The notes beneath the pieces were generated by a model that was given only the letters and a program-made list of their open reading frames with translations, was not told the origin of the DNA and did not search any database. From Streptomyces sp. WZ-12 (GTDB lineage: Bacteria > Actinomycetota > Actinomycetes > Streptomycetales > Streptomycetaceae): a stretch of 64,000 nt of DNA. The position numbers and the translations under genes are program-made. This document shows positions 37,540-46,714 of this stretch, one piece after another. The stretch is from the NCBI RefSeq assembly GCF_028898845.1, contig NZ_CP118574.1:5553001-5617000 (forward strand). The letters run 5' to 3'. Numbering within the stretch: the stretch's first letter is position 1; every line of letters begins with the position of its first letter.

Positions 37540-38124
37540 ATGGCAGCCCCCTACGGTTTCCGGTTCGACAGCGGGCGGGTCTGCCTGGACCTGGTGGCCA
37601 CCGCCGGCGGCAACCCGGCCGCCGGCGAACGGCTCACCGGCCCCGTCCCGTTGGCCGCCTGGCTGGCCGGCGCCCAAGTGGTGCCGCCCGGCGCCCCGTT
37701 GGACGGCGTCGACGTCCGCTGGGTGGCCCGCTTCCGGGCGCTGCGCGAGCCGCTCGGCCGGGCGGTCCGCGCCGAACTCCTCGGCCGCGCCGCCGCGTCC
37801 GACCTGGCACTGCTGAACGCGGCGGCCGGCGCCGCCCCGCCGCCCGTCGTGCACGTCGTCCGCGGCCCGGACGGCGCGCTGACCGGCGTCCTGGCCCAAC
37901 CGCCGGACTGCGCCGGGCTACTGGCGGCCGTGGCCCGGGACGCCGTCGCGCTGCTCGCCGACCCGGTGGCGCGCGGCCAGCTCCGGCAGTGCGCGGGCGA
38001 CGGCTGCTCGCTGGTCTACCTGGACGCCTCGCGGGGCCGGCGCCGCCGCTGGTGCTCCAGCGAGGTCTGCGGCAACCGCGCCCGGGTGGCCCGGCACCGG
38101 CGCCGGATCGGGCGCGCCGGATGA
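37540..38124 (+). CDS. CGNR zinc-finger transcriptional regulator
   Basis: A 194-residue protein. The N-terminal two thirds match the ABATE stress-response domain (FRFDSGRVCLDLVATAGG at the start). The C-terminus holds the zinc finger CAGDGC...WCSSEVCGNRARVARHRRR, a DNA-binding module of actinobacterial regulators. ATG 37540 follows GAGGAG by 11 bases. It is divergent from the methyltransferase and may bind the palindrome between them. Confidence 0.85.
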   Translation: MAAPYGFRFDSGRVCLDLVATAGGNPAAGERLTGPVPLAAWLAGAQVVPPGAPLDGVDVRWVARFRALREPLGRAVRAELLGRAAASDLALLNAAAGAAPPPVVHVVRGPDGALTGVLAQPPDCAGLLAAVARDAVALLADPVARGQLRQCAGDGCSLVYLDASRGRRRRWCSSEVCGNRARVARHRRRIGRAG

Positions 38125-38263
38125 CCGGACCCGCCCGCCCCGGCCGCGTCCGGCGTCAACATCCGACCGACTCCGTCCGTGTTTGTCCGCCCCTCCAGGT
38201 GCGCGACGTGGCTGGTTCGCGTACGGTTGACGGCTGCCCTACGCACAGCAGAAGGGGGCTTGG

Positions 38264-40690
38264 GTGGCCGCGCACAATGCCACGCACGCACCGGATCACA
38301 CACCGGATTCCGTTCGGGACCACGAGATCGAGGCCGAGCAGACGCATCTCGACCGCGTCTACCGGCGCCTTGAGGAGAAGATCCACGAGGCCGAGTTCCT
38401 GATGGACGACGCCGCCAAGCGCGGCCAGGTCGGCACCCCCGGGGCGCTCGCCGAGCGCGACGCCCAGGTGTTCCAGGCCGGCGTCCACCTCCACCGACTC
38501 AACTCCGAGTACGAGGACTTCCTCTTCGGGCGGATCGACCTGCTCCTGGGCAAGGACGGCAAGAAGGGCCCGGACGGCGCCTTCACCTCCGTCGAGCCCG
38601 CCGACGGCGCCGTCCAGGACGGCCGCGCCGCCATCGCCGAGACGCTGCACATCGGCCGCCTCGGCGTCCTGGACGCGGACTACTCGCCGCTGGTCATCGA
38701 CTGGCGGGCGCCGGCCGCCGCGCCCTTCTACCGCGCCACCCCGGTCGCCCCCGGCCGGGTCGTCCGCCGCCGGGTGATCCGCTCCAAGGGCCGCAAGGTG
38801 CTGGGCGTCGAGGACGACCTGATGCGCCCGGAGGTCACCGCCACGCTGAACGGCGAGGAGCTGCCGGCGGTCGGCGACGGCGCGCTGATGGCCGCGCTGG
38901 GCCGGGCCCGCAGCCACACCATGCGGGACATCGTCTCCTCCATCCAGGCCGAACAGGACATGGTGATCCGGGCCCCCGCCGCCTCCGTCACCGAGGTCGA
39001 GGGCGGCCCCGGCACGGGCAAGACCGCGGTCGCCCTGCACCGCGCCGCCTACCTCCTCTACCAGGACCGCCGCCGCTACGCCGGCGGCATCCTGATCGTC
39101 TCCCCGACCCCGCTGCTGGTCGCCTACACCGAGGGCGTGCTGCCCTCGCTCGGCGAGGAGGGCCAGGTCGCCATCCGGGCGCTCGGCTCGCTCGTCGACG
39201 GCGCCGAGGCGACCGCCTACGACCCGCCGGCGGTCTCCCGCATCAAGGGCTCGGCGCGGATGGTCAGGCTGCTGCGCAAGGCGGCCCGCGGGGCGCTGGA
39301 AGGGACGGCCCCCGCCCCGCCGCGCGCCCGTACCGCGGAGGACGCCCAACTGTCCCTGGAGGACCTCGCCGAGGCGGACGCCCCGGCTGCCGCGGCGGCC
39401 CCGCCGTCCCGCCTGAGGGTGGTCGCGTTCGGCGCCCGCCTCGAACTGGACGGGGCCGAGCTGACCGCCATCCGGCAGTCCGCGCTGGGCGGCACCGCCC
39501 CCGTCAACCTCCTGCGCCCGCGCGCCCGTCGGCTCATCCTGGACGCCCTGTGGGCCAAGTCCGGCGCCGCCCGCCGCTACCCGGACCCGGAGCTGGCCGC
39601 CGAGGTCCGCCAGGGCTTCGACGAGGACCTCACCACCGAGCCGGAGTTCCAGGAGTTCCTGGACGCCTGGTGGCCGGAGCTTACCCCGCGCGGCGTCCTG
39701 GCCGCGATGGCCGACGAGCGCCGCCTGGGCCGCTGGGCCCGCCGCCTCCTGACCGCCCGCGAGGCCCGCCAACTGGCCCGCTCGCTGCGGCGGGTGGGCG
39801 ACGACGGGCACGGCCCACTGTCCGTGCACGACATCGCGCTGCTGGACGAGCTCCAGCAGATCCTGGGCGCCCCGGCCCGTCCGGCCCGCCCCCGCGAGGC
39901 CGACCCGTTGGACCAACTGACCGGCCTGGAGGAGCTGACCACCTACGCGGACCGCTTCTCGTCCGGCCGGAGCCGCCGGGAGCGGCTGGAGGAGGAGCGC
40001 ACCGACTACGCCCACGTCATCGTCGACGAGGCCCAGGACCTGACGCCGATGCAGTGGCGGCTGGTCGGCCGGCGCGGCCGGCACGCCACCTGGACCGTGG
40101 TCGGCGACCCGGCGCAGTCCTCCTGGTCGGACCCGGACGAGGCCGCCGAGGCCCGCGACGAGGCGCTCGGCACCCGTCCGCGCCGCCGCTTCACGCTCAC
40201 CGTGAACTACCGCAACCCGGCCGAGATCGCCGAGCTGGCGTCCAGGGTGCTGGCGCTGGCCATGCCCGGCACTCCGGCCCCGCGGGCGGTCCGCTCGACC
40301 GGCCTGGAGCCGCGCTTCCGCGTCACCGACGACACCGCCGGCGGCGCCGACGGGGCGCTGGCCCGGGCCACCGTCGCCGAGGCCGAGCGACTGCTCGCCG
40401 AGGTCGAGGGCACGGTCGGCGTCGTGGTCGCGATGCGCCGCCGCGAGCAGGCCCGCGCCTGGCTGGCCGGGCTCGGCGACCGCGTGGTCGCCCTGGGCTC
40501 CCTGGAGGCCAAGGGGCTGGAGTACGACGCCACCCTGGTGGTCTCGCCCGCCGAGATCGCCGACGAGTCCCCGGCCGGGCTGCGGGTGCTCTACGTGGCC
40601 CTGACCCGCGCCACCCAGCAGCTCACCGTCCTCTCCGCCGCCCCGGACGACCCGGACGAGAACGGCGTCCCCGACCTGCTGCGCGACTAG
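38264..40690 (+). CDS. helR: HelD/HelR-family RNA polymerase-releasing ATPase
   Basis: An 808-residue SF1 helicase-like protein that removes RNA polymerase from DNA; the actinomycete HelR form also displaces rifamycins. The N-terminal coiled-coil arm (residues 15-75: QTHLDRVYRRLEEKIHEAEF) enters the polymerase secondary channel. Walker A GGPGTGKTA is near 247, Walker B VIVDEAQDL near 588, and the final motifs SLEAKGLEYD and LYVALTRAT are typical of UvrD-like cores. A long Pro/Ala insert lies near 345-385. GTG start at 38264. The stop TAG lies inside a perfect inverted-repeat element. Confidence 0.88.
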   Translation: MAAHNATHAPDHTPDSVRDHEIEAEQTHLDRVYRRLEEKIHEAEFLMDDAAKRGQVGTPGALAERDAQVFQAGVHLHRLNSEYEDFLFGRIDLLLGKDGKKGPDGAFTSVEPADGAVQDGRAAIAETLHIGRLGVLDADYSPLVIDWRAPAAAPFYRATPVAPGRVVRRRVIRSKGRKVLGVEDDLMRPEVTATLNGEELPAVGDGALMAALGRARSHTMRDIVSSIQAEQDMVIRAPAASVTEVEGGPGTGKTAVALHRAAYLLYQDRRRYAGGILIVSPTPLLVAYTEGVLPSLGEEGQVAIRALGSLVDGAEATAYDPPAVSRIKGSARMVRLLRKAARGALEGTAPAPPRARTAEDAQLSLEDLAEADAPAAAAAPPSRLRVVAFGARLELDGAELTAIRQSALGGTAPVNLLRPRARRLILDALWAKSGAARRYPDPELAAEVRQGFDEDLTTEPEFQEFLDAWWPELTPRGVLAAMADERRLGRWARRLLTAREARQLARSLRRVGDDGHGPLSVHDIALLDELQQILGAPARPARPREADPLDQLTGLEELTTYADRFSSGRSRRERLEEERTDYAHVIVDEAQDLTPMQWRLVGRRGRHATWTVVGDPAQSSWSDPDEAAEARDEALGTRPRRRFTLTVNYRNPAEIAELASRVLALAMPGTPAPRAVRSTGLEPRFRVTDDTAGGADGALARATVAEAERLLAEVEGTVGVVVAMRRREQARAWLAGLGDRVVALGSLEAKGLEYDATLVVSPAEIADESPAGLRVLYVALTRATQQLTVLSAAPDDPDENGVPDLLRD

Positions 40691-40770
40691 GGCGCTTCTG
40701 ACGGATCTCCCTGGCGGAAGGAGCGGCGTCTGGCACGCCCGCTCGCGGAGATCCGTCAGAAGCGCCCTAG
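40687..40770. mobile_element. 84-bp perfect inverted-repeat element at the helR stop (MITE-like)
   Basis: Arms of 24 bp (40687-40710 and 40747-40770) are exactly complementary around a 36-base centre. The outer bases CTAG on both sides could be a target duplication, since several IS5-group elements insert at CTAG-like sites. The helR stop TAG is part of the left CTAG. It may alternatively be a long terminator hairpin. Confidence 0.5.
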
Positions 40771-41274
40771 CACCCGTCCACCGGGGCGGAGCCGGGGGCG
40801 CGCCGCCGTACGAGGGGTTGTGAAATCGGGCGTGCGAGACGGGATTCGCTTGCCGGGATGGTTTGTTAGCCTTGGTGGCGGCACCGGCTCGATCCAAGCC
40901 CCCGGGCCCAACCATCGTCGCTACGAGCGACCACTTGCCGCGAGGCGAGCATGGCGGGTCGGTGTCATGAACCACACGGCGCGGGCGCCTCTTCCTACGG
41001 GAGAGGCGCCCGCGGTCGTTTTCCACCGGGGCGCCCTCGGCGTCCGCGCTGGTGGCGCCGCCGGTCCGGGGCGCCGTGGCCGGTTCCCGACGTTCGGAGG
41101 GGGTTCCGCTCTACGGGTCAACTCTCGTATGGTGGAAGAGTCTTTCCGAAACTAGCGGCTGGTTACCGCATACCGGCTGGTAGGTGGGACGATCCAACGA
41201 CGCGCTCCGGCTCGGGCACCCCTGAGTCCCGGGGTCGCTCAGAGCCAAACCAGGGAAAGCAGAGGAAGTCGGCC
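40771..41274. other. Gene-free leader region before malic enzyme
   Basis: About 500 bp containing a terminator-like hairpin (40981-41013) and GC-poor stretches at 40818-40880 and 41100-41180 that may be promoters. An ORF from ATG 40967 to 41155 (MNHTARAPLPTGEAP...) crosses the hairpin; it has no good ribosome site and is probably not translated. Confidence 0.4.
40981..41013 (+). terminator. Terminator-like hairpin upstream of malic enzyme
   Basis: Twelve-bp arms (40981-40992, 41002-41013), then GGTCGTTTTCC with a T-run. No gene ends just before it, so it could end a short untranslated RNA or act as an attenuator. Confidence 0.6.
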
Positions 41275-42708
41275 ATGGCAACGGCGCCTAGCGTCTCGTA
41301 TTCGATGACGGTGCGACTGGAAGTTCCCGCTAGCGGCACCGCCGTCAGTCAGCTCACCACGGCCGTGGAGTCCTCCGGCGGGTCGGTCACCGGCCTCGAC
41401 GTGACGGCCTCCGGCCACGAGAAGCTCCGGATCGACGTCACGATCGCCGCGACCTCCACCGCGCACGCCCAGGAGATCGTCTCCCAACTGCGCGGCATCG
41501 AGGGCGTCTCGCTCGGCAAGGTCTCCGACCGGACCTTCCTGATGCACCTCGGCGGCAAGATCGAGATGTCCTCCAAGCACCCGATCCGGAACCGCGACGA
41601 CCTGTCCATGGTCTACACCCCCGGCGTCGCCCGGGTCTGCCAGGCGATCGCCGACAACCCCGAGGACGCCCGCCGGCTCACCATCAAGCGCAACAGCGTC
41701 GCGGTGGTCACCGACGGCTCCGCGGTGCTCGGCCTGGGCAACATCGGACCCAAGGCCGCGCTGCCCGTCATGGAGGGCAAGGCGGCCCTCTTCAAGCGCT
41801 TCGCCGGCATCGACGCCTGGCCGATCTGCCTGGACACCCAGGATTCCGACGCGATCGTCGAGATCGTCAAGGCCATCGCCCCCGGCTTCGCGGGCATCAA
41901 CCTGGAGGACATCTCCGCGCCCCGCTGCTTCGAGATCGAGGCCCGGCTGCGCGAGGCCCTGGACATCCCGGTCTTCCACGACGACCAGCACGGCACCGCC
42001 ATCGTGGTGCTCGCCGCGCTCACCAACGCGCTGCGGGTGGTCGGCAAGAAGATCGAGGACGTGCGGGTCGTGATGTCCGGTGCCGGCGCCGCCGGCACCG
42101 CCATCCTCAAGCTGCTGCTGGCCGCCGGCGTCAAGCACGCCGTGGTCGCCGACATCCACGGTGTCGTGCACGCCGGCCGCCCCGACCTCGTCGACGCCGA
42201 CCCCGACTCGGCGCTGCGCTGGATCGCCGACAACACCAACCCCGAGGGCGTCACCGGCACCCTCAAGGAGGCCGTGGTCGGCGCCGACGTCTTCGTCGGT
42301 GTCTCCGCGCCCGACGTCCTCGACGGCGACGACGTGGCCAAGATGGCCGACGGCGCGATCGTCTTCGCGCTGGCCAACCCGGACCCGGAGGTCGACCCGG
42401 CCCTCGCCCGGCAGACCGCCGCCGTCGTCGCCACCGGCCGCTCGGACTTCCCCAACCAGATCAACAACGTGCTGGTCTTCCCGGGCGTCTTCCGCGGCCT
42501 GCTCGATGCCGCGTCGCGTACGGTGAACACCGAGATGATGCTGGCCGCCGCCCGGGCCCTCGCCGACGTCGTGCTGGACGACGAGCTCAACGCGAACTAC
42601 ATCATCCCCAGCGTCTTCAACGAGAAGGTCGCGGGTGCGGTGGCCGGCGCGGTGCGGGACGCGGCGAAGGCCGCGGGCGAGGCTGTGACAGCCGCCACGG
42701 GTGCCTGA
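41275..42708 (+). CDS. NAD(P)-dependent malic enzyme with N-terminal ACT domain
   Basis: A 477-residue cytoplasmic enzyme that decarboxylates malate to pyruvate. Residues about 8-82 form an ACT regulatory domain (YSMTVRLEVPASGTAVSQL), a common add-on for sensing amino acids or related ligands. The catalytic part has MVYTPGVARVC, KAALPVMEGKAALFKRF, FHDDQHGTAIVV for metal binding and a VVMSGAGAAGTAI nucleotide fold. ATG 41275 follows AGAGGAAG by six bases. Confidence 0.93.
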   Translation: MATAPSVSYSMTVRLEVPASGTAVSQLTTAVESSGGSVTGLDVTASGHEKLRIDVTIAATSTAHAQEIVSQLRGIEGVSLGKVSDRTFLMHLGGKIEMSSKHPIRNRDDLSMVYTPGVARVCQAIADNPEDARRLTIKRNSVAVVTDGSAVLGLGNIGPKAALPVMEGKAALFKRFAGIDAWPICLDTQDSDAIVEIVKAIAPGFAGINLEDISAPRCFEIEARLREALDIPVFHDDQHGTAIVVLAALTNALRVVGKKIEDVRVVMSGAGAAGTAILKLLLAAGVKHAVVADIHGVVHAGRPDLVDADPDSALRWIADNTNPEGVTGTLKEAVVGADVFVGVSAPDVLDGDDVAKMADGAIVFALANPDPEVDPALARQTAAVVATGRSDFPNQINNVLVFPGVFRGLLDAASRTVNTEMMLAAARALADVVLDDELNANYIIPSVFNEKVAGAVAGAVRDAAKAAGEAVTAATGA

Positions 42709-42953
42709 GCCGGCGCGTCGCATGACCTGCCCCCAGCGGGCCACCCATAGGGTGGCGGGTGACCCTCCAGGGGTGCCGGATTGGCTTTACCGCCGCAGGT
42801 GGGGGCAGGATGCTCTCCCAGGACAATGTCCAGGGGGACCTCAGGCGCGAGGGAGCTGAAGGACGGACCCCGTTCCGTGGGCCGTTCGAGGGCCCTGGCA
42901 GCATCGGCTTCGATCTCACGCCGCATTGGCAAGAAGAACACGGGAGTACATAC

Positions 42954-43235
42954 ATGAACCGCAGTGAGCTGGTGGCCGCACTGGCCGATCGCGCCGAGGT
43001 GACCCGCAAGGACGCCGACGCCGTTCTGGCCGCGCTCGCCGAGACCGTCGGCGAGATCGTCGCCAAGGGCGACGAGAAGGTCACCATCCCCGGCTTCCTG
43101 ACCTTCGAGCGCACCCACCGTGCCGCTCGTACCGCCCGCAACCCGCAGACCGGTGAGCCGATCCAGATCGCGGCCGGCTACAGCGTGAAGGTCTCCGCGG
43201 GCTCCAAGCTCAAGGAAGCCGCCAAGGGCAAGTAA
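42954..43235 (+). CDS. hup: DNA-binding protein HU
   Basis: A 93-residue HU homodimer subunit that bends and compacts DNA. MNRSELVAALADRAEVTRKDADAVL forms the helical base; the flexible arm runs through FERTHRAARTARNPQTGEPIQI with the conserved NPQTGE, followed by VKVSAGSKLKEAAKGK. No Lys/Ala-rich tail, so it is the short vegetative type. ATG follows GGGAG by seven bases. A 245-bp upstream region holds its promoter. Confidence 0.96.
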   Translation: MNRSELVAALADRAEVTRKDADAVLAALAETVGEIVAKGDEKVTIPGFLTFERTHRAARTARNPQTGEPIQIAAGYSVKVSAGSKLKEAAKGK

Positions 43236-43254
43236 GGCCCTTCCCACGGCCTGA

Positions 43255-43288
43255 AAGGCGGCCACCCTCCCCGGAGGGTGGCCGCCTT
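43255..43288 (+). terminator. Terminator after hup
   Basis: Sixteen-bp perfect arms (43255-43270, 43273-43288) starting 19 bases after the stop, followed by CGTTCGTG. Confidence 0.9.
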
Positions 43289-43384
43289 CGTTCGTGTCCG
43301 CGGAGGGGGCTCAGGGGGCCTGCGGCCGGCCTTGGGCTGGTGACGTCCAGCGGGGCCGTTCGCGGGCCTCTGGGGGCAAGGCAG

Positions 43385-43424
43385 AAGCGCCGCCCGGTCG
43401 CTGGGGTGCGACGGGGCGGCGCTT
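43385..43424 (-). terminator. Terminator after murA
   Basis: AAGCGCCGCCC (43385-43395) pairs with GGGCGGCGCTT (43414-43424), with an inner GTCGC/GCGAC stem, just past the stop of the minus-strand murA gene. Confidence 0.8.
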
Positions 43425-43441
43425 TGGGTGTCCGCGGGGGC

Positions 43442-44788
43442 TCAGTCCCGGAGGGAGCCGTTCGGGAGCTCCACCTTGGCGCCGAGCTCGACGAGCTTCG
43501 CCATGAAGTTCTCGTAGCCGCGGTTGATCAGGTCGATGCCGTGGACCCGGGAGGTGCCCTGGGCGGCCAGGGCCGCGATCAGGTACGAGAAGCCGCCGCG
43601 CAGGTCGGGGATGACCAGGTCGGAGCCCTGGAGCTTGGTGGGGCCGGAGACGACCGCGGAGTGCAGGAAGTTGCGCTGGCCGAAGCGGCAGGCGGAGCCG
43701 CCCAGGCACTCGCGGTAGAGCTGGATGTGGGCGCCCATCTGGTTGAGGGCGGAGGTGAAGCCGAGCCGGGACTCGTAGACCGTCTCGTGGACGATCGACA
43801 GGCCCGACGCCTGGGTCAGGGCGACCACCAGGGGCTGCTGCCAGTCGGTCTGGAAACCGGGGTGGACGTCGGTCTCCAGGGCGATGGCGTTCAGCGAGCC
43901 GCCCGGGTGCCAGAAGCGGATGCCCTCGTCGTCGATCTCGAAGGCGCCGCCGACCTTACGGAAGGTGTTCAGGAACGTCATCATCGAGCGCTGGTGGGCG
44001 CCGCGGACGTAGATGTTGCCCTCGGTGGCCAGCGCCGCGGACGCCCAGGAGGCGGCCTCCAGGCGGTCCGGGAGGGCGCGGTGGGTGTAGCCGTCCAGCT
44101 TCTCGACACCGGTGATCCGGATGGTCCGGTCGGTGTCCATGGAGATGATCGCGCCCATCTTCTGCAGGACGCAGATCAGGTCCTCGATCTCCGGCTCCAC
44201 GGCGGCGTTCGACAGCTCGGTGACGCCCTCGGCCAGGACGGCGGTCAGCAGCACCTGCTCGGTCGAGCCGACCGACGGGTACGGCAGCCGGATCTTGGTC
44301 CCGCGCAGCCCGCGCGGCGCCTCCAGGTACTGCCCGTCGTCACGCTTCTCGATCTTGGCGCCGAACTGGCGCAGCACGTCGAAGTGGAAGTCCACCGGCC
44401 GGCCGCCGATGTCGCAGCCGCCCAGTCCCGGGATGAAGGCGTGGCCCAGTCGGTGCAGCAGCGGGCCGCAGAACAGGATCGGGATCCGCGAGGAGCCGGC
44501 GTGCGCGTCGATGTCCGCGACGTTGGCGCTCTCCACGTGCGAGGGGTCGAGGACCAGCTCGCCGGGCTCGTCCCCCGGGCGCACCGTGACGCCGTGCAGC
44601 TGCAACAGCCCGCGGACCACGCGGACGTCCCGGATGTCGGGCACGTTGCGCAGCCGGCTCGGACCGCTGCCCAGCAGGGCGGCGACCATGGCCTTGGGGA
44701 CGAGGTTCTTCGCACCGCGAACCCGGATCTCGCCCTCCAGCGGGGTGCCGCCGTGGACAAGCAGTACGTCGTCAGTAGAGACGGTCAT
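43442..44788 (-). CDS. murA: UDP-N-acetylglucosamine 1-carboxyvinyltransferase
   Basis: MurA (448 residues) transfers enolpyruvate from PEP to UDP-GlcNAc, the first committed step of peptidoglycan synthesis in the cytoplasm. Lys27-Asn28 in RGAKN and the active-site Cys125 in GLGGCDIGGRPVD are present; that Cys is the fosfomycin target, so the enzyme should be fosfomycin-sensitive. The tail PDLRGGFSYLIAAL is conserved. Start ATG 44788 (MTVSTDDVLLVHGG) was chosen; the frame upstream to 44875 is not conserved in character. It is divergent from yqgE. Confidence 0.94.
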   Translation of the reverse strand: MTVSTDDVLLVHGGTPLEGEIRVRGAKNLVPKAMVAALLGSGPSRLRNVPDIRDVRVVRGLLQLHGVTVRPGDEPGELVLDPSHVESANVADIDAHAGSSRIPILFCGPLLHRLGHAFIPGLGGCDIGGRPVDFHFDVLRQFGAKIEKRDDGQYLEAPRGLRGTKIRLPYPSVGSTEQVLLTAVLAEGVTELSNAAVEPEIEDLICVLQKMGAIISMDTDRTIRITGVEKLDGYTHRALPDRLEAASWASAALATEGNIYVRGAHQRSMMTFLNTFRKVGGAFEIDDEGIRFWHPGGSLNAIALETDVHPGFQTDWQQPLVVALTQASGLSIVHETVYESRLGFTSALNQMGAHIQLYRECLGGSACRFGQRNFLHSAVVSGPTKLQGSDLVIPDLRGGFSYLIAALAAQGTSRVHGIDLINRGYENFMAKLVELGAKVELPNGSLRD

Positions 44789-45083
44789 GGATCTCGCGTT
44801 CCTGGAGTCGGACTGGGCCACGAGAAATGGTAAGGGCGCCCGAGGGGGTGCCCGTGGCGGTGTCCCGGTCTCCACCGTGTAATGGCTTTGTCACAACACA
44901 CTCCGCTACGGTCCGCCTTTGATTCGTAATCGCCTTTTGTGGCGAACGCGTTGAATGTCGCGAATGGTGCATCTGGGGGCAGAAGTCGTGCGCCGGGGCC
45001 TGCCGCCGTACGCCTGCCCTGCTCTCCCGGTGGGTCCGGGCGTTGACTCCCCCTTCCGGGCGGAAGTGCGGGATCATGTGGCC

Positions 45084-45761
45084 ATGACCGAGGTGTCCTC
45101 GCTCACAGGGCGGCTGCTCGTCGCCACACCCGCGCTCGCCGACCCGAACTTCGACCGCGCGGTGGTGCTCCTCCTCGACCACGACGAGGAGGGTTCCCTC
45201 GGCGTGATCCTCAACCGCCCCACCCCGGTCGGTGTCGCCGACATCCTCGCCCCCTGGGCCGAGCTGGCCGGGGAGCCCGGCGTGGTCTTCCAGGGTGGCC
45301 CGGTCTCGTTGGACTCGGCGCTCGGGGTGGCCGTGGTGCCCGGCGGGCCGCCCGGTGAGGGCGCCGCGTCCGCCGGGAGCGGCACCCGTGCCGGCGCGTC
45401 CGCGGGCGCCGCGGGCGACGGGTTCCCGCAGGCCGCGGGCGCCGCGGACGGTGCCGGGCCCGGGGACGAGCCGCTGGGTTGGCGGCGGGTGCACGGCGCG
45501 ATCGGGCTGGTGGACCTGGAGGCCCCGCCGGAGCTGCTGGCCACGGTCCTCGGCAGCCTGCGGATCTTCGCCGGGTACGCCGGCTGGGGCCCCGGCCAGT
45601 TGGAGGACGAGTTGGTGGAGGGGGCCTGGTACGTCGTCGAGTCCGAGCCGGGCGACGTCTCCTCGCCCGATCCCGAGCAGTTGTGGCGGGCCGTGCTGCG
45701 CCGGCAGCGCAACGAGCTGGCGATGGTGGCGACGTATCCGGACGATCCGTCGCTGAACTGA
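45084..45761 (+). CDS. YqgE/AlgH family protein
   Basis: A 225-residue DUF179 protein of unknown role. The core LTGRLLVATPALADPNF and VVLLLDHDEEGSLGVILNRPT is diagnostic, and FAGYAGWGPGQLEDEL follows near the C-terminus. An insert of about 40 Gly/Ala residues (about 92-132) makes it longer than the usual 185-190 residues. ATG 45084 was chosen at the conserved MTEVSSLTGRLL start. The stop codon lies at the end of the first unit of a 13-bp repeat array. Confidence 0.9.
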   Translation: MTEVSSLTGRLLVATPALADPNFDRAVVLLLDHDEEGSLGVILNRPTPVGVADILAPWAELAGEPGVVFQGGPVSLDSALGVAVVPGGPPGEGAASAGSGTRAGASAGAAGDGFPQAAGAADGAGPGDEPLGWRRVHGAIGLVDLEAPPELLATVLGSLRIFAGYAGWGPGQLEDELVEGAWYVVESEPGDVSSPDPEQLWRAVLRRQRNELAMVATYPDDPSLN

Positions 45762-45813
45762 GCCGTTGAACTGCGCCGTTGAACTGAGTCGCTCAACTGA
45801 CTCGCTGAACTGC
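45749..45813 (+). repeat. Five tandem 13-bp repeats at the 3' end of yqgE
   Basis: Units like GTCGCTGAACTGA repeat at 45749, 45762, 45775, 45788 and 45801. Thirteen is not a multiple of three, so the TGA-rich units put stops in all frames after the gene. Confidence 0.8.
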
Positions 45814-45814
45814 G

Positions 45815-45846
45815 CCGGGCCGCCCGGGTGTTGCCGGGCGGCCCGG
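45815..45846 (+). terminator. Terminator after yqgE
   Basis: Thirteen-bp arms CCGGGCCGCCCGG (45815-45827) and CCGGGCGGCCCGG (45834-45846), loop GTGTTG, followed by GTGCTTTGTG. Confidence 0.8.
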
Positions 45847-46003
45847 GTGCTTTGTGACGGCTTCGTCATGGGGGATTGTCAGACCCCGTCGCTATCGTTC
45901 GAGAGGTGGAGGAACGCTGCGCGGACGCGTCCCGGAACCACGGTTCCGGGCGGGTCGGGGACACCCGCATCGCGGTCGCGCCGGACGGACGGGGGAGAGC
46001 GTC

Positions 46004-46687
46004 ATGCACAGGCCGAGCGTGCCGGGGGACCTGGACGATCCCGGGCGGGTATGGGCGCGGGCCGCGACGCTGGCGGTGGTCGCCGCGGCCACGGACGACG
46101 GGGACGAGTACACCGTCGGACCGCAGGGGCTGCACTGCTGGAACGGCGGCGGGGCGTACTGGTGGCGCCTGCGGGTGTACGAGGACGGCCGCGCGCTGCT
46201 CTGCGGCCATGACGCGGACGGCAGTTACACCCGCACCGGCGACCGGCGGATCGACTTCCTGGCCGGCGGCCCCGCGTGGCTGCCCAGGGAGCAGCTCCGG
46301 GCCGAGGCCGACGGGGACCTCCTCGGCTTCGTCTACTGGTACGAGGACGGCGGTTGGGCGCGCGCCCCGTATCCCGCCGCGCTGCCGGACGACGGGCTGG
46401 CGATGGCGATGAGCTGGGCGGCGCCCGGCGGGGCGGCGGTCGAGGAGATAACGGAGCGGCTGGTGGCCCTCATGGAGACCGAGGTGCACCCGGTGGCGGA
46501 GGTCCGCGCGTTCCTCGCGGCCGCCGCGGACCGCACGGTCGGCGCGGTGGACGTGGCCGCGCTGTTGGACGCGGTCTGCGGACGGGACTGCTGGTACGAG
46601 GTGCGCCCGCAGGCCGCGTTGGCGTTCGCCGCGGAGCTGGGGCTGACGGCCGGGGAGCGGGCCGGGGTGCCGGCGGTGGTGGCGTAG
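46004..46687 (+). CDS. Unknown protein, 227 residues
   Basis: The start is ATG 46004, six bases after GGGGAG. The protein is soluble with no signal peptide. It is rich in Trp and acidic residues (GLHCWNGGGAYWWRLRVYEDGRALLCGHDADGSYT), followed by WLPREQLRAEADGDLLGFVYWYEDGGWARAPYP and a helical end. Regular acidic and aromatic motifs suggest a compact cytoplasmic domain, but no family is recognised. Codon use matches real genes. It stands alone between yqgE and a LysR gene. Confidence 0.72.
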   Translation: MHRPSVPGDLDDPGRVWARAATLAVVAAATDDGDEYTVGPQGLHCWNGGGAYWWRLRVYEDGRALLCGHDADGSYTRTGDRRIDFLAGGPAWLPREQLRAEADGDLLGFVYWYEDGGWARAPYPAALPDDGLAMAMSWAAPGGAAVEEITERLVALMETEVHPVAEVRAFLAAAADRTVGAVDVAALLDAVCGRDCWYEVRPQAALAFAAELGLTAGERAGVPAVVA

Positions 46688-46714
46688 CGGCGGCCGGAGC
46701 GGTGGCGGCGCCGG

